From NCBI RefSeq assembly GCF_011397635.1, contig NC_064756.1, positions 19,577,907-19,641,906 of the forward strand: 64,000 nt of DNA. The letters run 5' to 3'. Position 1 is the first letter of the stretch, and each line of letters opens with the position of its first letter. The notes beneath the pieces are model-generated. The model saw only the letters and a program-made list of their open reading frames with translations. It was not told the DNA's origin and ran no database searches. The position numbers were made by a program, and so were the translations under genes. Shown piece after piece: positions 1 to 12,344 of the stretch. The DNA is from Epinephelus fuscoguttatus (Eukaryota > Chordata > Actinopteri > Perciformes > Serranidae).

Positions 1-220
1 AAAGAGTGAGGAGTGGGCTTTCTAAATATAGAAACATTGTCTCGACTTTGTACGCAGTTAGAAGAACCACTCAGTTTTGTCAGTTGTAGCCCGCTTATTC
101 CTCATTTGGGCCATAGCTGCCCCATGTGGGATCATTTAAAGATCTCTTGGGTCGTCCCATGATGGTTCACAGGAAAAGAGGGAGGGGTTGAAACTAACAT
201 TACACTCTACTTTCCCGCAG

Positions 221-1095
221 GTGGTGATGGCCCCACATGAACCACCAGTGGTGTTTGTTGACAACTACATCAAGCTCCTGGCTGATGGAAATCCTGAAAC
301 CTTCCAGAAGATTCTGGACATGAAGGTCAGTTGGATTTTATGTGTTATTTAAAGGAATAGTTTGGCGTTTTGGGGAAGAAGAAGACTATGTGTATCTTAA
401 ATATGGAGCTAGTTAGCTTAGCTTATTTGGGGGAAACAGCTAACCTGCATCTGTGTGAAGGTAACAAAATCTGCCCACCAGCACCTTTAAGGCTCCCTAA
501 TTAACATCTGCACATAACCCCTCGTCAAATCACAAGTTGTAGTGTTCCCTTTGGTTTCTGCGTAAATTTAACAAACAGAATATTTTGTGTTATTAGTGAG
601 CTATAGAGGTGCTGGTAAGTGGATTTTGTTACCTTTAAAGCTGATTGATTGCTGGCCCCAGTTTCAACATGAACACACAGGTTTGAGGCTGCTATTTATC
701 TCCTTGTTTGACTTTCGGCAGAGAAAGCAAATAAGCATTTTTCCCAAAATGTGAAACTGTTGCTTTCACATCATACTTTGCCGCTGAAATCTCATCTTTT
801 TCTGTTTTGCATATGTTGTCTAACCTGCTGCTGTGAACAAACACTCTCCTAGTTTTGCATTTTCTTCTTCAGTTTTTCTAACACTTTGAATTTCCTCCTG
901 TGTTTATGTGTACTTGTGTTTGTGAAGGGCCTGAAGCGCAGCGAACAGAGCAGCATGCTGGAGCTTTTCAGACAGAGGCTACCCACTCCACCCTCCGGGG
1001 CCGACGGCGGCCCCTCTCTCTTCAGCACCCCCACCCCCGAGCAGGAGTCCTCCCGCATCCGCAAACTAGAGAAGCTCATCAAGAAGAGACTCTGA
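221..1095 (+). CDS. vps53: vps53, 3' end (last two coding exons)
   Basis: C-terminal part of VPS53, a subunit of the GARP and EARP tethering complexes that act at the trans-Golgi and recycling endosomes in retrograde transport. Two coding exons are visible: 221-325, in phase after a TTTCCCGCAG acceptor and ending at AAG/gtcagt, and 928-1095, ending in TGA. The first encodes a segment with [13 protein letters not shown] and [10 protein letters not shown]. The second opens with [19 protein letters not shown] and ends with [13 protein letters not shown]. This tail is very strongly conserved in vertebrate VPS53, so the identification rests on near identity to the known C terminus. The gene enters from the left edge, so the N-terminal exons are outside the window. 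The region between KQRLP-like and TPEQESS segments is Pro/Ser rich and probably flexible. rflnb follows on the same strand, as in human 17p13.3. Confidence 0.95.
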
Positions 1096-2230
1096 ACAAA
1101 CACACTAAAATCTTGAAAATTAACAAAGCTGCTGGCCGGGGCGGGCATCACATCTCTCGCAGTAATTCTCAAAGACTTCATTTTGCTCCGTTCAGTTATC
1201 ATGGATAAGAGAGAGCAAAACGTAGACTGAATTTTCTGACTGACAGTGATGTGAACACAAGATGACGCTGGATAATGAAGAAACTTCCTCAAATGCTACT
1301 TGCTGTTGTTACATGTTTCATTTACCTCTGTAATTTCCCACCTTCCTTTTTTTATGACACCAACGTCTACGCTTTGTAACATTAGTATTGCACGGTGTAT
1401 ATGCACTCGGAAAAACAACTGTAGCGCTGTTAACTAAACTCTGCTCAGAGTGCCTCTGGCTGCCTCTCTGGGACATGTCTAATCAACAATGACTACACGC
1501 AGCCTGATCTTAATTAACCTGTTTTAATTTCAAGTGTGGGTTGAAATCTGTTTAAAGTGGACATGCGTCATAAGAGTGAGGACTGTTTTTGTGAATGGCG
1601 GCCTAAAATTTATTACTGTCCTCCTGATTTAAAGTCTGGGACAAAGAGAATCTTTGGATTTCCTGCATGTCCTGTCAGACATGAGGCCGTCTTTGTCTTG
1701 GCATTTAAAATCCCTCTAGGTCGACTTGGAAATTAGAACCAGCTAAGTGAAGTCTTTTAACTTGGGCCATTGCCTGGGGTGTATACTGTATACGTTGACA
1801 TACCAGTCAGTACACATGTGTGCGGTCAGTCTTATTTGTTTAACTGTCCAACAATTTTCCCTGGTAATTTAATCCTCTGTCATATTTGCATTGACATGAA
1901 ACAAGGGTTTGTTTTAGTGCATCCATCCCTCCATATCCACAACAGAACAGAACGGGCCTCTTTATAGACAGTCTATGGTCTCAATACTTTGCTCTACTAC
2001 TCTGAAGCTGCATGTGTGTACATCACAGTCTCCGGAGGAAAATCACTCATTTGAAGTCACTGGTTTGATGGCAGTGCCTCTCTGTTGTAGTAAATCAAGT
2101 AACTGTAGCTGCATAAGTGTACACATTCCTGCCTTCAGGTACAAAATGTTGCTTGTTTGTATTGTCTGAATTGTGTGCTACACATGCAGCTGTTGAACAC
2201 TATTAAAAACATTGCCACCACTTTTCCCTT
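1096..2230 (+). other. vps53: vps53 3' untranslated region (probable)
   Basis: About 1.1 kb after the vps53 stop without a credible reading frame. An ATTAAA hexamer near 2202 is the most plausible poly(A) signal before the next gene. The end is inferred. Confidence 0.5.
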
Positions 2231-2812
2231 GTGCTTCATCTAATGGCTGTTTCGTGCTTCTCTTTACACTTTATGCACAATACCAGGAAAACAGTATCAA
2301 CCTGAGTTTACCAGGAACCAGCTTTGAATGAGGGGCTGGAAAAGTTCCCATGACCAGTCTCTGGTTGCCACTTACGCTCCATCCAATCAGGAGCCTGCAC
2401 AGAGCTTCAAAAGGCGTTTCCTTTGGTGTGTTTGTGGATCTGAAGGCGACTGTGAGGGAGAAGTTTGAAGACGAGCCGCGGGCAGCAGGACCCCCTCACA
2501 CACCCTCTCTGTGCTCTTTACACACTCACAACAGAGCTGGGTAATGCTTTGATATTTCTGAATGTCAAAGTAAAGGACAGTTTTAAAGTTTTTTTTGTTT
2601 TGGAGGTCTCCCAGTTTGGACTGAACCACCGCCCGGTTGATGATATTTCCAGCGGGCAGCTGTGCATCCTGTCCGGGGAGAGGTGAGCAGAAACACCGTG
2701 GGACTTCGCAACAAATCAGAGGACGTAAAAAAATCAGGAACTGTTATCTGGACGTGTTTCTGTTTCGTAACCTGCGTTTCACTCGCTGGACTTTTGCAAC
2801 TTTTCTCTAGAA
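2231..2812 (+). promoter_or_regulatory. rflnb: rflnb upstream region and 5'UTR
   Basis: Sequence between the presumed end of vps53 and the rflnb start codon. A CCAAT motif at 2384-2388 lies in a GC-richer stretch about 430 bp upstream of the ATG. No TATA box was recognised. Transcription start is not determinable by eye. Confidence 0.35.
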
Positions 2813-4364
2813 ATGGTTGGCAGGTTGAACTTGCCAAATGTATGTGAAGGAGACCCGCTGGATATGAGCTGCAGGGCGGAGAGAGGACTTGACAGCCCGG
2901 ACTCCGGGTTACCCCCGAGCCCGAGCCCCAGCGCCTGGCTGCTGCCTGTGTGTGCGGATAAAGCCGGGGGCGTGAGCCCGGTGTCTGAGGACGAGGGACG
3001 GGGCTCCCTGGTAGGTCACACTGCTACCTGACCATATGCTGTCATTTAATCAACATATGAACTTTGTTTGGAGCTTTGCAAACCACCACAAATTGCAACT
3101 GAACATTTATTTTAAACGCCAGTATATTATATATGCCAGCTAGTTTCCACAAATGCACTGTGTAGTTTAATCCTACAAACTGCAGGTTTGCATTGCAATA
3201 TATGTTGCCACTGCACACAGGAAGTTAGCTCTGACATTGCCACACCATGCCCATTGATTCCTGACTCTCTGTGAGCCCATTTTTAGTTAAAAAAAACATT
3301 TTGTTGAAGCATCCCTGTGAGAACTTGCTGCATGTTCAGGCCAACTGGGGAAAGTGGGTCACTTCAGCACTGAACTGGACCTATGAGAACTTTGTGTTGT
3401 GAGGTTGTTTTTTTTGCACTGCAGGTTCCAGTTTTGCCCACCGGATCTTTCCAGCAGCTGCACCCGTTGTCCTTTGGGGAAGGCATAGCGCTTGATCCAT
3501 TGCCAGCGAAGGAAATAAGGTGGGTTGGCTTTAATGTGACTTGTTCTGTGCAGTGTTAGACCTGCTGGATGTGCACTAAAGTGGCACACCATAGGGGCAT
3601 GCAGGCTGTGGTAAGTTTATTTTGATAGGTACCTAGAATGCAAACAACTGCAGAGTGTGTGCATGAGCAAACAAGACAACAGTGGACTTGGACAGACCTT
3701 GCATTGATGCAGGTTATAGGCAGACTGGGGCTTCAGTTAACGAATATTTTCATTGTCTGTTAATGTGTCGATTATTTTCCTGATTGATAGATTGATCAGT
3801 TGTTTGGTCTATAAAATGTCAGAAAATGGTGAAAAATGTTGATCAGTATTTCCCAAAGCCATGGATGACGACCCCAAGTGTCTTGTTTTGTCCACAACCC
3901 GAAGATAATCAGCTTACTGTCACAGAGGGGCAAGGAACCTAGAAAATATCCGCATTTCCGAAGCTGGAATTGGAATTTCCGCTGCTGCTCTAATGGAGAC
4001 TAGTTTTGCACCAAATAAAACCCTTACACTGTCTCTCCTCCACAGATACACCTCATCTGTGCACTACGACTCGGACCGCCACTTCATCCAGGGCGTGGCC
4101 CTACAGCCCACGGGCCAGGGCCTTGAACACTGCATGCAGACCATCATGGCCGTACCCCACAGCACCTGGCGCCACTACAAGACACAGCTGGAGTTCCAGC
4201 CTCGCCATCGGCCGCAGCACTTCCACAGCACCACCATCGTCTACCCCAAGAAAACCAGCACCCTCTACACCACAGAGCTGAGCTACGACTGCCACCGACT
4301 ATCCAAACGTTTCCTCTCCAGCGTGGAGCTGGAGATGGTCGGCCGCAGGGAGCTACCTCAGTGA
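2813..4364 (+). CDS. rflnb: refilin B (FAM101B), complete, 3 exons
   Basis: Refilins are short-lived proteins that bind filamin A/B and convert it into an actin-bundling protein, notably in the perinuclear actin network. Coding exons are 2813-3010, 3425-3519 and 4046-4364 (203 codons plus TGA). All junctions are GT-AG and the phases agree. Diagnostic features: N-terminal MVGRL; LDSPDSGLPPSPSPS at residues 26-40; the core PLSFGEGIALDPLPAKEIRY; then HRPQHFHSTTIVYPKK and RFLSSVELE near the C terminus. The acidic/Pro-rich N-terminal third is low complexity as in other refilins, and the C-terminal two thirds form the conserved filamin-binding region. Position next to vps53 favours RFLNB over its paralogue RFLNA. 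A hAT-type MITE fragment sits in intron 2, ending roughly 60 bp before exon 3. Confidence 0.93.
3726..3985. mobile_element. hAT-type MITE fragment in rflnb intron 2
   Basis: Begins with a degenerate form of the GGCTGCAACTAACGATTATT end typical of fish hAT MITEs. It then carries an internal stretch with TCTATAAAATGTCAGAAAAT and CACAGAGG that I recognise from this family. A related, better preserved inverted end is present at 14185-14525 in this window. No second terminus is visible, so this is a truncated copy. Boundaries are approximate. Confidence 0.6.
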
Positions 4365-5390
4365 GGGCGGGGACAGGTGCTGGGGACACACAAGGGTGGT
4401 TATTCCAATGACGCCTATACTGTAGCTCCCCCAAGGCTGGCTGCCGCTGACCTGCTGTGTTGTCTTTTAACAGTTGTGTAGCCTGTTATCTTTTTAAGTA
4501 CCCCTCCTACGCTGTGGACAGGAAGCACCTGTGCTGTGATGTTGCAGATATCAGAGATGACAAGACATCGACAGAGTGGGTTAGATATCCATCCAGTACA
4601 TGTCTCTATGTTTATATTCCTGCCAGTGGATGATCCATCAGAGGGAATGGACGTTTCATTAAATGCTTCAACCTTGTAGCTTGTTGGTTTCCAAGGCATG
4701 CTCGTATCTGATTTGTTTTTACAGGCTGTAGGATCGACTCGTGGACTGGGATGAGGAGAATACGTCTCTGCCCTCAGCAGACTCTCCTCATGTCACATCA
4801 AGTTGGTCAAATAACAGAGTGAGGGAAGGAAAGGGAAAATTTAAATGTGGTGCTGGAGTTTGCATGCATGCTAAGAACTCACTAACTTATCCACACTGTT
4901 TGTTTCTTCACAGGGTATTGTGTGTTTCTGCACAACTTAGACACAAGCTAAGCTCTTCCCAAGCCTTCTCTCTGGCCACTGTTGCAAGTCACAATGTGTT
5001 ACGTAAATGTTGGTAGATTAAGGGAATGTATGTTTTCGTTGTGATGTGTGCACGTAGACAAACTGATTAAGCAGGTAGTATAGATGGATTATGAGTGTGG
5101 AGTTTACTGAGAAGTGGATTTTTTGATATCACTCACTGGCTTTCTAGTGACAATAACAAGCTGCATTCCACTGCCATCACTTTCTCTGGCTTGACTTGGA
5201 TTGAAATTGTATTTATTCTTTTAGTTTTAGGTTGAGATTTTATCAGCTGTTTAACGGGTCTCTCCACAGTCATGGCAAGGGATATTTTTGTGATGCCCCA
5301 TGTGCCTTATTGATGTATCTGTTGATGCTTTTTTTATATTAGTCACTTATTCAGTGCCAGTTTGAAATAAAGACTTCATCAGTTCAACGA
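4365..5390 (+). other. rflnb: rflnb 3' untranslated region
   Basis: Non-coding sequence after the rflnb stop, ending just past an AATAAA hexamer. No alternative gene is seen here. Splice-like motifs around 4795-4915 do not give a conserved frame. Confidence 0.6.
5366..5371 (+). terminator. rflnb: poly(A) signal AATAAA of rflnb
   Basis: Canonical hexamer about 1 kb after the stop codon and the last one before a repeat-filled intergenic region. This makes it the likely 3' end of the rflnb transcript. Confidence 0.6.
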
Positions 5391-5404
5391 TTTTGTATTT
5401 TATG

Positions 5405-5660
5405 AGGAGGTAGCGGTGTGGGTTTTCTCGAGGTGCTCCAGCTTCCTCCCAGTCCAAAGACATGCAGGTTAATTGATAACTCTAAATTGTCCGTAGGTGT
5501 GAATGTGAGTGTGAATGGTTGTCTGTCTCTATGTGTCAGCCCCGTGATAGTCTGGTGACCTGTCCAGGGTGTACCCTGCCTCTCGCCCAGTGTCAGCCCC
5601 CCCCCCCCCCCCCAAACTTCTAACAGGATAAGCAGTTACAGAAAATGATAGAGTGAGTGA
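5405..5660 (+). mobile_element. SINE 3' portion, copy A of a dispersed family
   Basis: 5'-truncated copy of the family present more fully at 29219-29606 (opposite strand). It contains CAGTCCAAAGACATGCAGG, TTAATTGATAACTCTAAATT, a GTGAATGTGAGTGTGAATGG block and GACCTGTCCAGGGTGTACCC, then a run of 17 C at 5597-5613 and a degenerate GTGA-type tail. The homology to the other copies in this window is directly visible. Confidence 0.8.
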
Positions 5661-7982
5661 AAGAATGAGGAGGTAGTCCTTGTCTGATTTAAAGATGACA
5701 GCAGACAGAGGTAATTATTCATTATTTTGGCCCACAAAGTGAACACACTAACAAACTTTCACCACAGGAATGTCGTGTCTAAAAAGAAGCTGCTGGAATG
5801 ATGTGTGTATGATTAAGTGATGCTAACTTTCCTCTTCAGAGGAGAAATAACTTTTTCTTCTTAAATGTTTTTGATGCTTTGAGCACCTCCACTTAATATA
5901 TTCAACCACAGTGAATTACACTACAACAGTCTGGGTAGATGGATGTGCTATTGATCTCATAAGGTATGATACATTGATTTTGGGTGAACTGTCCCTTTTT
6001 AAGGGAGGACGTCCCAGGTGAATAGGGAAACTTTTTTAACATATAAATATCACCATGAAACTTCCCTAGGTGATTACTTATATTAAGGCAATTTCTTTTT
6101 ATCTTAAAGGTTTTCTGAAGTTTAAATATGCACCAATTTGCATACATAAATCTGAACACTGGATAAAGCTAGTTTAAAATTTCTTGCTTTTTTTGATGAC
6201 ATATTAAGAGTCAGAGATTTTTTGCAAATATAGTTTTTGATATCTCTTTGTATTACTCTATAAATCAGAAAATATTGTAAACAGTAAAAAAAAAAAAAAA
6301 TCCATCATCCATCTATCACCCTATTTTTCGGAATAAAATGTTAAAAAAAATCAGGCTATAAATGATATATGAACAAGCCCCTCTGTGAAAACCTTTTGAA
6401 TATAGATGGGAATAAATCTGGGGATGTCTGGCTCAGAGTATGAGAAAAAACATTTTGAGAAAATTGCCCTTAAAGATGCGTTTTGTAAAATTACATATAT
6501 TTTTAAGATGCTACAGGTGAACAGAGTTAAACTATATCACCAACTTCATGTTTTTAATATGTTGCCTTAAACTTTATGTTTGAATATGGAAATGAAGCAT
6601 TATCAAGGCTAATTATATATGCACTTTTCCAATAAATTTCCAGAACTGAAATCTGAACTAAACAGCTAAATGTCTATTTTTATTTTCTTTCCACCAGTCT
6701 GAAAGAAGACATTTCATGGAATCAAAATAGCCCAAAATCTTAAAATTGATCAGTGCATGAAAAACCTGTGTTTTCCCCTGGGGTGTTGAGCATAGACTGT
6801 ATAAAAATAGGTATTGAGTCGGATCATGAGACTCAGCATGATGAGAAATGCTTTTAGGATGCTTTACTGGCCTCCTGTGGCCAGAGAGGGAAACTCCTAC
6901 AGGAGACATTCTGTCATTCCATAGTGAAGTGAATTCTGTGCTTCAAATCACATTTTCAACATTACAGATCATAAGTTGGGTTTTAGTGATGTTGTGTTGA
7001 CTTGGTGCTACACAGTGGAGACACTGACATAACTGGGATAAGCCAGATAACATGCAATTGACCTAGTATCAACATTATCAGTACAAAGTCCAATTTACTG
7101 CAATTGTCATATTACAACAGCCTCAGTCTTTATAAGAAGTGTTATTTGGGAAGATTGTTCTAGTGGTCACTGTAAATGATTACAGGGACACAGTGACATA
7201 GAAAACACACCAGAAAGCCCCTTTCTGATAGCAGTCACACGTTTGTAACTTTTAGCTTTTTACTTATTTCACAAAGAACAAATAACACAACATTTTCTAG
7301 TACATAGCATCTGTCTACCTTACAAGCACCAAGTCTGTTCAAATGCTTTGCTTTATGGTGTGTAAAAATTACCACAGCATTAGTGCTTATTCCTTTAGTT
7401 CAATGTTTTCTTAGCATTTCTGTGCCAGAGGGGTTTCCTCAGAAGAAGCCTCCACCAGGGGCAGTCCTGACCTGATGAGAGCTGAGGAACAGTAGGTATT
7501 GGGTAACCTCTTGCATCATCTCCTCAGTATATTTCACTTTCTGTTCTTTCACAGCACATCTCACCCAATGTTGCACTAATGGAGCTGCTTTTCACAACCA
7601 ACGGTAAGATAAGAAATTATGACCTGCCAAGTATTATGTATTATGTATTTTATTATTTTTTTAACAGGGACAGTGCAGAGCTACTTAGCTGCACCAGAGT
7701 TAGCAATAAGCGTATTTTCATCGAAGGTCCCTGGGCAGGAAACAGAGAATAATTTACCTGCTAAAAGACACTGTAATGTAAAAAAAAAAAAAAAATTGCA
7801 ATTGCAAAAAAAACAACAGCAAGACAAAATGAAGTTTTTTGTTGCAAAACAATTAAAGACAGAACGTTTTCTCCATCCTGTCTTGTATTTAAATGCTGCC
7901 TTTGTTTTTTAAATAATTATCTGTAGGATAAATGTTTGATGGTCAATGTCATTTGGGGCTCTAAAAAATAGATATGAGTAAC

Positions 7983-8014
<32 letters not shown>

Positions 8015-8380
8015 GGGGCTTAATATATTTATATATTATTTATATATTTGCTATATAGGAAGTTATTGGAATTGTTTGTATGTCCCTACTGTGTAAGCCC
8101 GTTTCAGCAAGTTATTCTAATTCCAAAATCTCAGTGCAGCATTTTAGTGATCTGTAAACTCGAGAGGTAACTTTTCCCACAGAACTTGAAGGCAGCATTG
8201 AATGGATCAGTATGACGTACCAATTCTAAGGTTGGTTTTTCGATAATATATTTTTTAACACAAAATGACACAGTATTTACAATACAAACTAGTTAAACTA
8301 GTAAATGGATGTTTAACATCTGAAAAATAAAATAAAACACATAAACACATATTGCTTTTGCATGACGTATGAGTTCAGAG
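5661..8380. other. intergenic region rflnb-dus4l
   Basis: AT-rich sequence with no gene I can support. It holds a 15-base A run near 6286-6300, a (TAA)n microsatellite at 7982-8014, and an exon-like open stretch on the minus strand around 7465-7595 described in the findings. Otherwise nothing recognised. Confidence 0.5.
7982..8014. repeat. (TAA)n microsatellite
   Basis: Eleven perfect trinucleotide units upstream of dus4l. Confidence 0.95.
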
Positions 8381-8641
8381 GTCGCAAAGACACGCCCACA
8401 TTTCTTCCCCTCATGGTGGACTGAAGCAGCGTTGTTTGTACCTCCCAAGTAAACCTAGCTATATCTGTGTTTCTGTTTGCGACTGTGTGGGGTTATATGG
8501 ACTATATGCACTTTGTTATCGACTTTGAAACGATGAAGTAAATGTCAGACGACAGAATTCAGCCTCAAACGAAACTTTACTCTTGAATATTGGAGTTGTT
8601 AGCTTGTTATGCTAGCTGGCTAACAGGGCTGCTTGTGTAAA

Positions 8642-10728
8642 ATGAAGACCTCAAACGGAAACAGCAGTATCATGGACATGTTTGAAAAGGGGAAAGTCCT
8701 GAAAATATGTGCTCCGATGGTACGATACTCAAAGTAAGTGGAGTCTGTTGTATTTCCATAATGGTAGCTACTCATTCCCTCATGTTTGCAGTAATAAATG
8801 TATGAAATTCAAGGTGCAAACACATTTTCCTCATGTGCTCTGTTCTCCTGTATTAGACATACAGGTACAGCTACCCTTTATTGAGTGTCTGTTGCAAACT
8901 ATGCTCAGCACAATTTTTTCTGTCTTTCCACAGACTTGCATTCAGGTCCTTGGTGAGGAAATACAACTGTGATATCTGCTTCACCCCGATGATAGTTGCT
9001 GCAGACTTCATGCGATCGATCAAAGCCAGAGATAGTGAATTCACTACCAATGAGAGTGAGTTGCAACATTGCATTATGAGCTGAATGTAATAGTGCACTA
9101 CCATAAGTCTTGCTGCTCCACCACTTCCCATAGATAGCATCCAAACACACAGATATCTTGTAACATGATGACTGTGTTGTTTAGTGTGGGTTTTGCACAA
9201 ACTGCCTTATTGCTGTAATCATGAGAAATTATAAGACGTTGTTGCTATCACCATTTATTCTTGTTCCTTTTCCTCTTCAGGTGACCGGCCCTTGATAGTG
9301 CAGTTTGCCGCCCATGATGCCCAGACTCTGGCTGATGCGGCCTGTGTGGTAGCACCTTTCTCAGATGGAGTTGACCTCAACTGTGGCTGTCCCCAGAGGT
9401 GCAGTGACTGGCTGTAGGCCCTGATACAATTTGGCCATCAGTCTCTTTTTCATTACTCTCATATGTCAGCATTTTGATTTTCCTAGAGGTTCAAAAGCTC
9501 ACAGTTTGCACAACAAAGGAATTAACCCCCCTGCACCCTGAACATTCTTGTAAATCTGTCAGAAATTTGGTTTTATCTAGCTCCTTGGATTAACTTTGTT
9601 GCTGTGTTTTCAGATGGGCGATGTCAGCTGGGTATGGTGCATGCCTCATCAACAAGCCTGAACTTGTGAAGGACATGGTCAGACATGTCAGGAACCAAGT
9701 GGACAATCCAAACTATACAGCATCCATCAAAATAAGGTAGGAAAAAAAAACTGAACCAGATTGACATTATTCTTAATTATACATGACACAGTTTGAGCAC
9801 TGGCGGCTTTCATTTTTAATGTTAAAATGTCCTGCACAGTATTCTTGCTTACAATAAAAAAAAAATTAAGGGATCTGGGCCAAGATTGGTTGTTAAATGT
9901 TGAAGAAATTACAATTAGACTTTATATTATAGCATTTTTAAACTTGAAAAATTTGAATGTCAGCACTTGGCTTAGTAATCCAGTATTAGTTGGACTGTAC
10001 ATTTGATTGTACGTGGTAAAAATACATTTTGCAAGTGTCAGAATACATGCAATTGAATTAATACGTAATTGTTACCTACTGTGTTATAATCAGATAATAT
10101 CAAGAATAAAGACCATTTCATTTCACCCACAGAATTCACAAGGACCTGAGGCGGACGGTGGATCTGTGCCAGAAAGCTGAATCAGCAGGTGTGTCATGGA
10201 TAACAGTTCATGGCCGTACAGCAGAAGAGCGCCACCAGCCAGTCCATTACGATGCCATAAAGACAATCAAAGACAGCGTGTCCATCCCCGTCATTGCCAA
10301 TGGGGACATAAAGTACCTCCGTGATGTGGAGTCCACTCACCAGCTTACTGGTGTCGATGGTAGGGTTTCTTTTACAAATCCACTCACAGCTCATGACAGA
10401 TGTGTAAATCTCAATATTCCTTTCTAATTTATTCATCTTGTGTGTTTGGATTGTCTCACCAGGTGTGATGGCTGCACGAGGGTTGCTTGCAAACCCTGCC
10501 ATGTTCACCGGCTATGAGGATACTCCTTTAGAGTGTATTTGGGACTGGGTGGACATCGCCATAGAGCAAGGCACTCCATTCACATGCTTCCACCATCATC
10601 TTATCTACATGCTGGAGAGAGTTAGCTCCCAGCCTGAGAGGAAAGTGTTCAATTCTCTGTCCAGTACCTCAGCTGTAATAGATTACCTCCAGAACACATA
10701 TGGGCCAGTGCATGATCTGGGAACATAA
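8642..10728 (+). CDS. dus4l: tRNA-dihydrouridine synthase 4-like (DUS4L), complete, 6 coding exons
   Basis: Flavoenzyme that reduces specific uridines of tRNA to dihydrouridine using NAD(P)H. Coding exons: 8642-8733, 8934-9055, 9281-9398, 9614-9736, 10133-10359 and 10463-10728. They give 315 codons plus TAA with consistent phases; human DUS4L is of very similar length. FMN-barrel motifs appear in order: APMVRYSK near residue 25, DICFTPMI, VDLNCGCPQ with Cys108 as the likely catalytic acid, SAGYGACLI, ITVHGRTAEERHQPVHYD, PVIANGDIK, and GVMAARGLLANPAMF (phosphate-binding). The C-terminal helical part includes WDWVDIA and FNSLSSTSAVIDYL. The ATG at 8642 is chosen because MKTSNGNSSIMDMFEKGKVL runs directly into the conserved APMV segment. 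It is immediately upstream of bcap29 on the same strand, as in human 7q22. The 3'UTR looks short, with ATTAAA at 10792. Confidence 0.96.
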
Positions 10729-10791
10729 GAGTATTGAGTTGTGATATTTTTTATTTTTATTTTAGCATTTTTTATTTTATTTTTATGACAA

Positions 10792-10797
10792 ATTAAA
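10792..10797 (+). terminator. dus4l: poly(A) signal ATTAAA of dus4l
   Basis: Common variant hexamer about 65 bp after the dus4l stop codon, giving a short 3'UTR. Inferred. Confidence 0.45.
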
Positions 10798-11139
10798 CTG
10801 CAAAGCCACATGTGTATCACTGATGTCGTCTTTATTGCTCTGTGTTCTCCAGTTAAGCCTCAACAGTAATCATGGAGCTAATGAAACAATAGCAAATTAT
10901 TGTTAATGCTTGTCTTAAACAGTGAGGAGTAGGAACATGCTACCGTAGCTGTGCACCCACAAAAGACTCAAGAATTTTCATCAATTATATCAATAATAAT
11001 GTTTCACACAGAACAATATTCTTTAAGTCATCAAATGTGTCAGTTGTTCTGCTCATGTGCATACCCAGCAATCAAAGTTGTAATCAGAAAAATTCTAATA
11101 CACATTTCATGACCGAAAAAGGAGAAGTGAGAGGAAATC

Positions 11140-11960
11140 AATCTCATTTTACCTGCCCCTCCCTCAAAACACAAATAATCATAACATAGATGGTCTGTCA
11201 GTTACAGTTAATAGCCAGTACTTACAGTAACTTCAGAAAGAAACATTATCAAGTAAACAGAAGACAAAGAAGCCATACACAATGTCACCCCCAACAGGGA
11301 ACCAGCTTCTACACAACAACTTCGAATAGTCCAACTGCTCTTTCTTTATACATTTTTTTAATCTGAAACATATTTACACAACCCTTTAAATCACTCTGTA
11401 GAGAATTCCACAGTTCCTGCCACTGAAATATACATTTATTTTAATGTAGTCCACACAAACTGGTGCTCAAAGAGAAATTTTCCTCTATACTCATCGTCCT
11501 CTGAAATAAAAACTAACAGCTTTTGTAAATGTTCTGGAAACACAGCATTTTGCTTTACACATATTTAACAGCGTCTGTAAATCAACTAGTCTTTAAGTTT
11601 AAATAGTCATGTGTTGTCTTGGATTTAGTTTATGAATAATTCTTACTGCCCTATTCTGTAATGTAACCAATGGCTTCGTGTTACTCACATACATGTAGCC
11701 CCACACCTCCACACAATAACTGAAATATGGCAAAATAGTGAACAGTGCAGAATTCTCATTGCCTTGCAATCTAACATATACATTGCTTTTGTTCAGCACA
11801 AAAATATTCTTAGACACCTTTGTCTTTACATGTTCTATATGAGATTTCCATGATGATTTCACTGAGTGACAAAAAACATTGTTAACAGTACATTTTCTCT
11901 TCTGAGCTCTAACTTTTTGGACAGAAATGTTATTTTTACTCTTTACTGACAATGATTACT
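11140..11960 (-). mobile_element. degenerate LINE, C-terminal reverse-transcriptase region
   Basis: Read on minus, the stretch at 11599-11850 encodes WKSHIEHVKTKVSK, then LFTILPYFSYCVEVWGYMY and TLQNRAVRIIHKLNPRQH, the conserved post-RT segment of fish jockey/L2-type LINEs. Downstream on minus (near 11380-11460) the frame resumes with LWNSLQSDLKGC and FQIKKMYKE, the usual C terminus. Several frame breaks make it a pseudogene. It fills most of the dus4l-bcap29 gap. Boundaries are estimated. Confidence 0.75.
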
Positions 11961-12344
11961 TATTTATGTGTGAGTATTTCAGTGGCAGAACTGAAATAAA
12001 CACTAAGTTAATAGACAGAAATTCTGCGATTGGTGCCCTTTAAGGAAAGACAAAATGTGTGTACTGAGTCCATGTGAAGAGAGGGCAGCAAAGAAGTCAG
12101 AACACAGTAAAATGCTTGAAAATCTTGAAAATCCTGATATGCCACTCCTGTCAGGTGGATGATTCATTTTGCTCAGTAACACAGATGATAACAAATTTGC
12201 AGCCAATTGAGAGAAACATATCTATGGAATGAATACGAAAGAAAAAGGATTAGATCTTTAAGTTAAAACTGTTAAAAAAAAAAAAAAAAAAGGTATCACA
12301 AACAAAAGTCTTGCGTTAAATTAGTTTTATTTTGGAAGAACACA
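11961..12344. other. sequence upstream of bcap29
   Basis: AT-rich, with an 18-base A run around 12274-12291. No gene recognised. Confidence 0.4.

Noticed and set aside
849-1292. Minus-strand frame of 147 codons opposite the vps53 last exon
   Set aside because: Shadow of the conserved vps53 exon on the other strand.
4101-4434. Minus-strand frames opposite rflnb exon 3
   Set aside because: Shadows of the GC-rich rflnb coding exon.
7550-7612. Plus-strand mini exon (acceptor TTTCACAG, donor GTAAGA)
   Set aside because: Good splice-like motifs but only about 52 bp with no conserved peptide and no neighbouring exon to join.
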